Part shown: positions 41,419 through 42,740 of the stretch, one piece after another
How positions within the stretch are numbered: the stretch's first letter is position 1
Layout: each line of letters opens with the position of its first letter
Source of the DNA: Bacteroidota bacterium
Lineage (GTDB): Bacteria > Bacteroidota > Bacteroidia > Chitinophagales > Chitinophagaceae
Assembly (NCBI GenBank): GCA_018970395.1
Contig: JAGWWM010000018.1
Location: forward strand, 1-42,740
DNA length: 42,740 nt
Direction of reading: 5' to 3'
The notes under the pieces: model-generated
Seen by the model: the letters and a program-made list of their open reading frames with translations, nothing else
Database searches by the model: none
What the model was told of the DNA's origin: nothing
Position numbers and translations under genes: made by a program

Positions 41419-41453
41419 TACAACCTTCCTGCCTTTGGTTTGTTGTAAGGAAG
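41419..41453 (+). promoter_or_regulatory. Mutually exclusive hairpins over the ribosome-binding site of the next gene
   Basis: TACAAC (41419-41424) can pair with GTTGTA (41442-41447). The adjoining CTTCCT (41425-41430) can pair with AGGAAG (41448-41453), the purine run one base before the ATG at 41455. The two stems cannot form fully together, so this could switch access to the start. It is inferred from pairing only. Confidence 0.35.
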
Positions 41454-41454
41454 T

Positions 41455-42390
41455 ATGCAATCAGTGATTCGTGTTTCCGGACTCTCCAAATCCTTTGGCA
41501 GTTTCAAAGCGGTGGATGAACTTTCCTTTTCCGTAGAAAAAGGAGATGTTTATGGGTTTTTAGGACAAAACGGAGCCGGTAAATCCACCACCATCCGAAT
41601 GCTGCTGACGCTCATTCATCCCACTGCCGGGGTCATTGAATTATTTGGAAAATCACTTTCTACCCATCGAAAGGAAATTTTAAAAAATATCGGGGCGATC
41701 ATCGAGCGCCCCGATTTATATCCCTTCTTAAGCGGCGTTGAAAATCTTGCTCTTTTTGCCACCATGAGTGGCCAAAAATGTACGAAGGGGGAGTTGATTC
41801 GGCAGCTGGAGCAGGTGGGCTTGGGAAAAAGATTTGACTCAAAAGTCGCCACCTATTCACAGGGCATGAAACAACGACTAGGCTTGGCCATTGCACTCAT
41901 CCACAATCCGGATTTAATTATTCTTGATGAGCCCACCAATGGACTCGATCCGCAAGGCATTGCCGATATGCGCAATCTGATTTTATGGATGCAGCATGAA
42001 CTCAAGAAAACTATTTTCGTTTCTTCTCACTTATTGCATGAAGTAGAGCAGACTGCCAACCGCATGCTCATTATTGACCGTGGGAAAAAAGTGACTGAAG
42101 GCAGTGTGAAGGAATTGTTTGCACCGGAAGAAAATGTAGTGATGATTGAGACGGATCTGCCGCAGGATGCCGCCCTGGCGGTACACCATTCTTCTTTTCC
42201 CTTTAAGGAATTGCAATCTTTGAGTCATGGCATTCGTTTGAAACTGCATGCGAAGGAAGTAGCCGCACTGAATCAGTACCTGGTAGAAAAAAACATTCCA
42301 ATCTCCGGCATTCGATCGATGCATAGCCTGGAAGATTATTTCATTCAAATGACAAGCAGCAACCAACATGTGGAAACTTATTCTTCTTGA
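41455..42390 (+). CDS. ABC transporter ATP-binding protein (ABC-2 exporter type)
   Basis: A 311-residue ATPase: Walker A GQNGAGKST, the exporter-type signature YSQGMKQRL, Walker B LIILDEPTNGLDP and H-loop SSHLLHE. The C-terminal 80 residues form a mixed domain common to BcrA/NatA-like exporters. Its stop overlaps the next gene by 23 bp, so the pair is translationally coupled. The exported substrate is unknown; bacitracin-like (BcrA) or NatA-like are both possible. Confidence 0.92.
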   Translation: MQSVIRVSGLSKSFGSFKAVDELSFSVEKGDVYGFLGQNGAGKSTTIRMLLTLIHPTAGVIELFGKSLSTHRKEILKNIGAIIERPDLYPFLSGVENLALFATMSGQKCTKGELIRQLEQVGLGKRFDSKVATYSQGMKQRLGLAIALIHNPDLIILDEPTNGLDPQGIADMRNLILWMQHELKKTIFVSSHLLHEVEQTANRMLIIDRGKKVTEGSVKELFAPEENVVMIETDLPQDAALAVHHSSFPFKELQSLSHGIRLKLHAKEVAALNQYLVEKNIPISGIRSMHSLEDYFIQMTSSNQHVETYSS

Positions 42391-42740
42391 ATTACTGAAA
42401 ATATCCCGTCGTCCGCGCACTTACATTGCATTTGCTGCCATCTGGGCTATTGTGGCATTAATTCAGTTAGCCTTGTATGTAGATGGACCAAAATACATGG
42501 AGTTTTTTTTAAAAGATGTGGCAGACAGTTTTGACATTGTCGGCAATCCACTCAATGGTTATTTTGTTTGCTTTGTTATTTTACAAACATTATTGGTGCA
42601 TGTTCCATTATTGGTGGCGATCGTGAGTGCGGATATGATTTCAGGCGAAGCAAATCTCGGTACGCTGCGACTCATTATGTCGAAACCCTATAGCCGAACC
42701 AACATTTTATTAAGCAAGTTTGCCGCTTCCACTATTTATA
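42368..42740 (+). CDS. ABC-2 type permease, N-terminal part (cut by window edge)
   Basis: The frame is open from ATG 42368 to the edge (124 codons). MWKLILLELLKISRRPRTYI leads into a hydrophobic helix, an extracytoplasmic loop (YVDGPKYMEFFLKDVADSFD), a second helix (FVCFVILQTLLVHVPLLVAI), and GEANLGTLRLIMSKPYSR, the coupling segment characteristic of ABC-2 permeases. It partners with the overlapping ATPase gene. The stop lies beyond the window. Confidence 0.9.
   Translation, partial: MWKLILLELLKISRRPRTYIAFAAIWAIVALIQLALYVDGPKYMEFFLKDVADSFDIVGNPLNGYFVCFVILQTLLVHVPLLVAIVSADMISGEANLGTLRLIMSKPYSRTNILLSKFAASTIY

Overview
The window reads as ordinary chromosome from a member of the Bacteroidota, most likely near the Chitinophagales/Sphingobacteriales. 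The pointers are: promoters of the form TTTG-N19/20-TAnnTTTG upstream of rpmE2, tRNA-Ser and the ompA-like gene; weak Shine-Dalgarno use; TonB-dependent receptors; an Amt plus outer-membrane porin pair; a bacterial geranylgeranylglyceryl-phosphate synthase (PcrB family); a B12-dependent ribonucleotide reductase; and tRNA genes without an encoded CCA. Lineage below phylum is inference.

Layout. 1-6.4 kb: the 5' part of a TonB receptor, an MscS channel, pdxH, an orphan ABC ATPase, and the ammonium channel with its porin. 6.5-12 kb, mostly minus strand: aguA/aguB (agmatine to putrescine), a YwqK/MORN-like protein and PEP carboxylase. 12.1-17.2 kb: yajQ, rpmE2, a lipoprotein, ychF, an SpmA-SpmB fusion and a CDF metal transporter. 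17.2-23.4 kb, minus strand: an unknown small protein, a YCF48-like protein, deoD, a NatAB-type ABC exporter and an FAD-dependent dehydrogenase. 23.5-26.7 kb: a 5'-nucleotidase split into two genes in reversed domain order, then dnaA.

26.7-28.9 kb is the accessory-looking part. It holds tRNA-Ser(GCU), a 53-nt 5' tRNA fragment, a GIY-YIG nuclease gene whose last codons and stop lie inside an intact tRNA-Pro(UGG), a Bro-N/Fic fusion protein, and an AT-rich lipoprotein gene. The tRNA fragment and the intact tRNA-Pro break off or continue at the same tRNA position (nt 53), so the nuclease gene looks inserted into a tRNA that was rebuilt downstream. This is the best candidate here for a poorly described mobile system.

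28.9-42.7 kb returns to housekeeping: radC, prs, rplY, an unknown coiled-coil protein, a second TonB receptor whose plug is almost identical to the one at the left edge, murB, an OmpA-family protein, pcrB, nrdJ, and an ABC exporter cut by the right edge. Intergenic DNA carries several intrinsic terminators, a family of imperfect palindromes built from ATTCGTT-like units, and DnaA-box-like 9-mers upstream of both dnaA and nrdJ. No CRISPR array, rRNA gene, transposase or integrase was seen.
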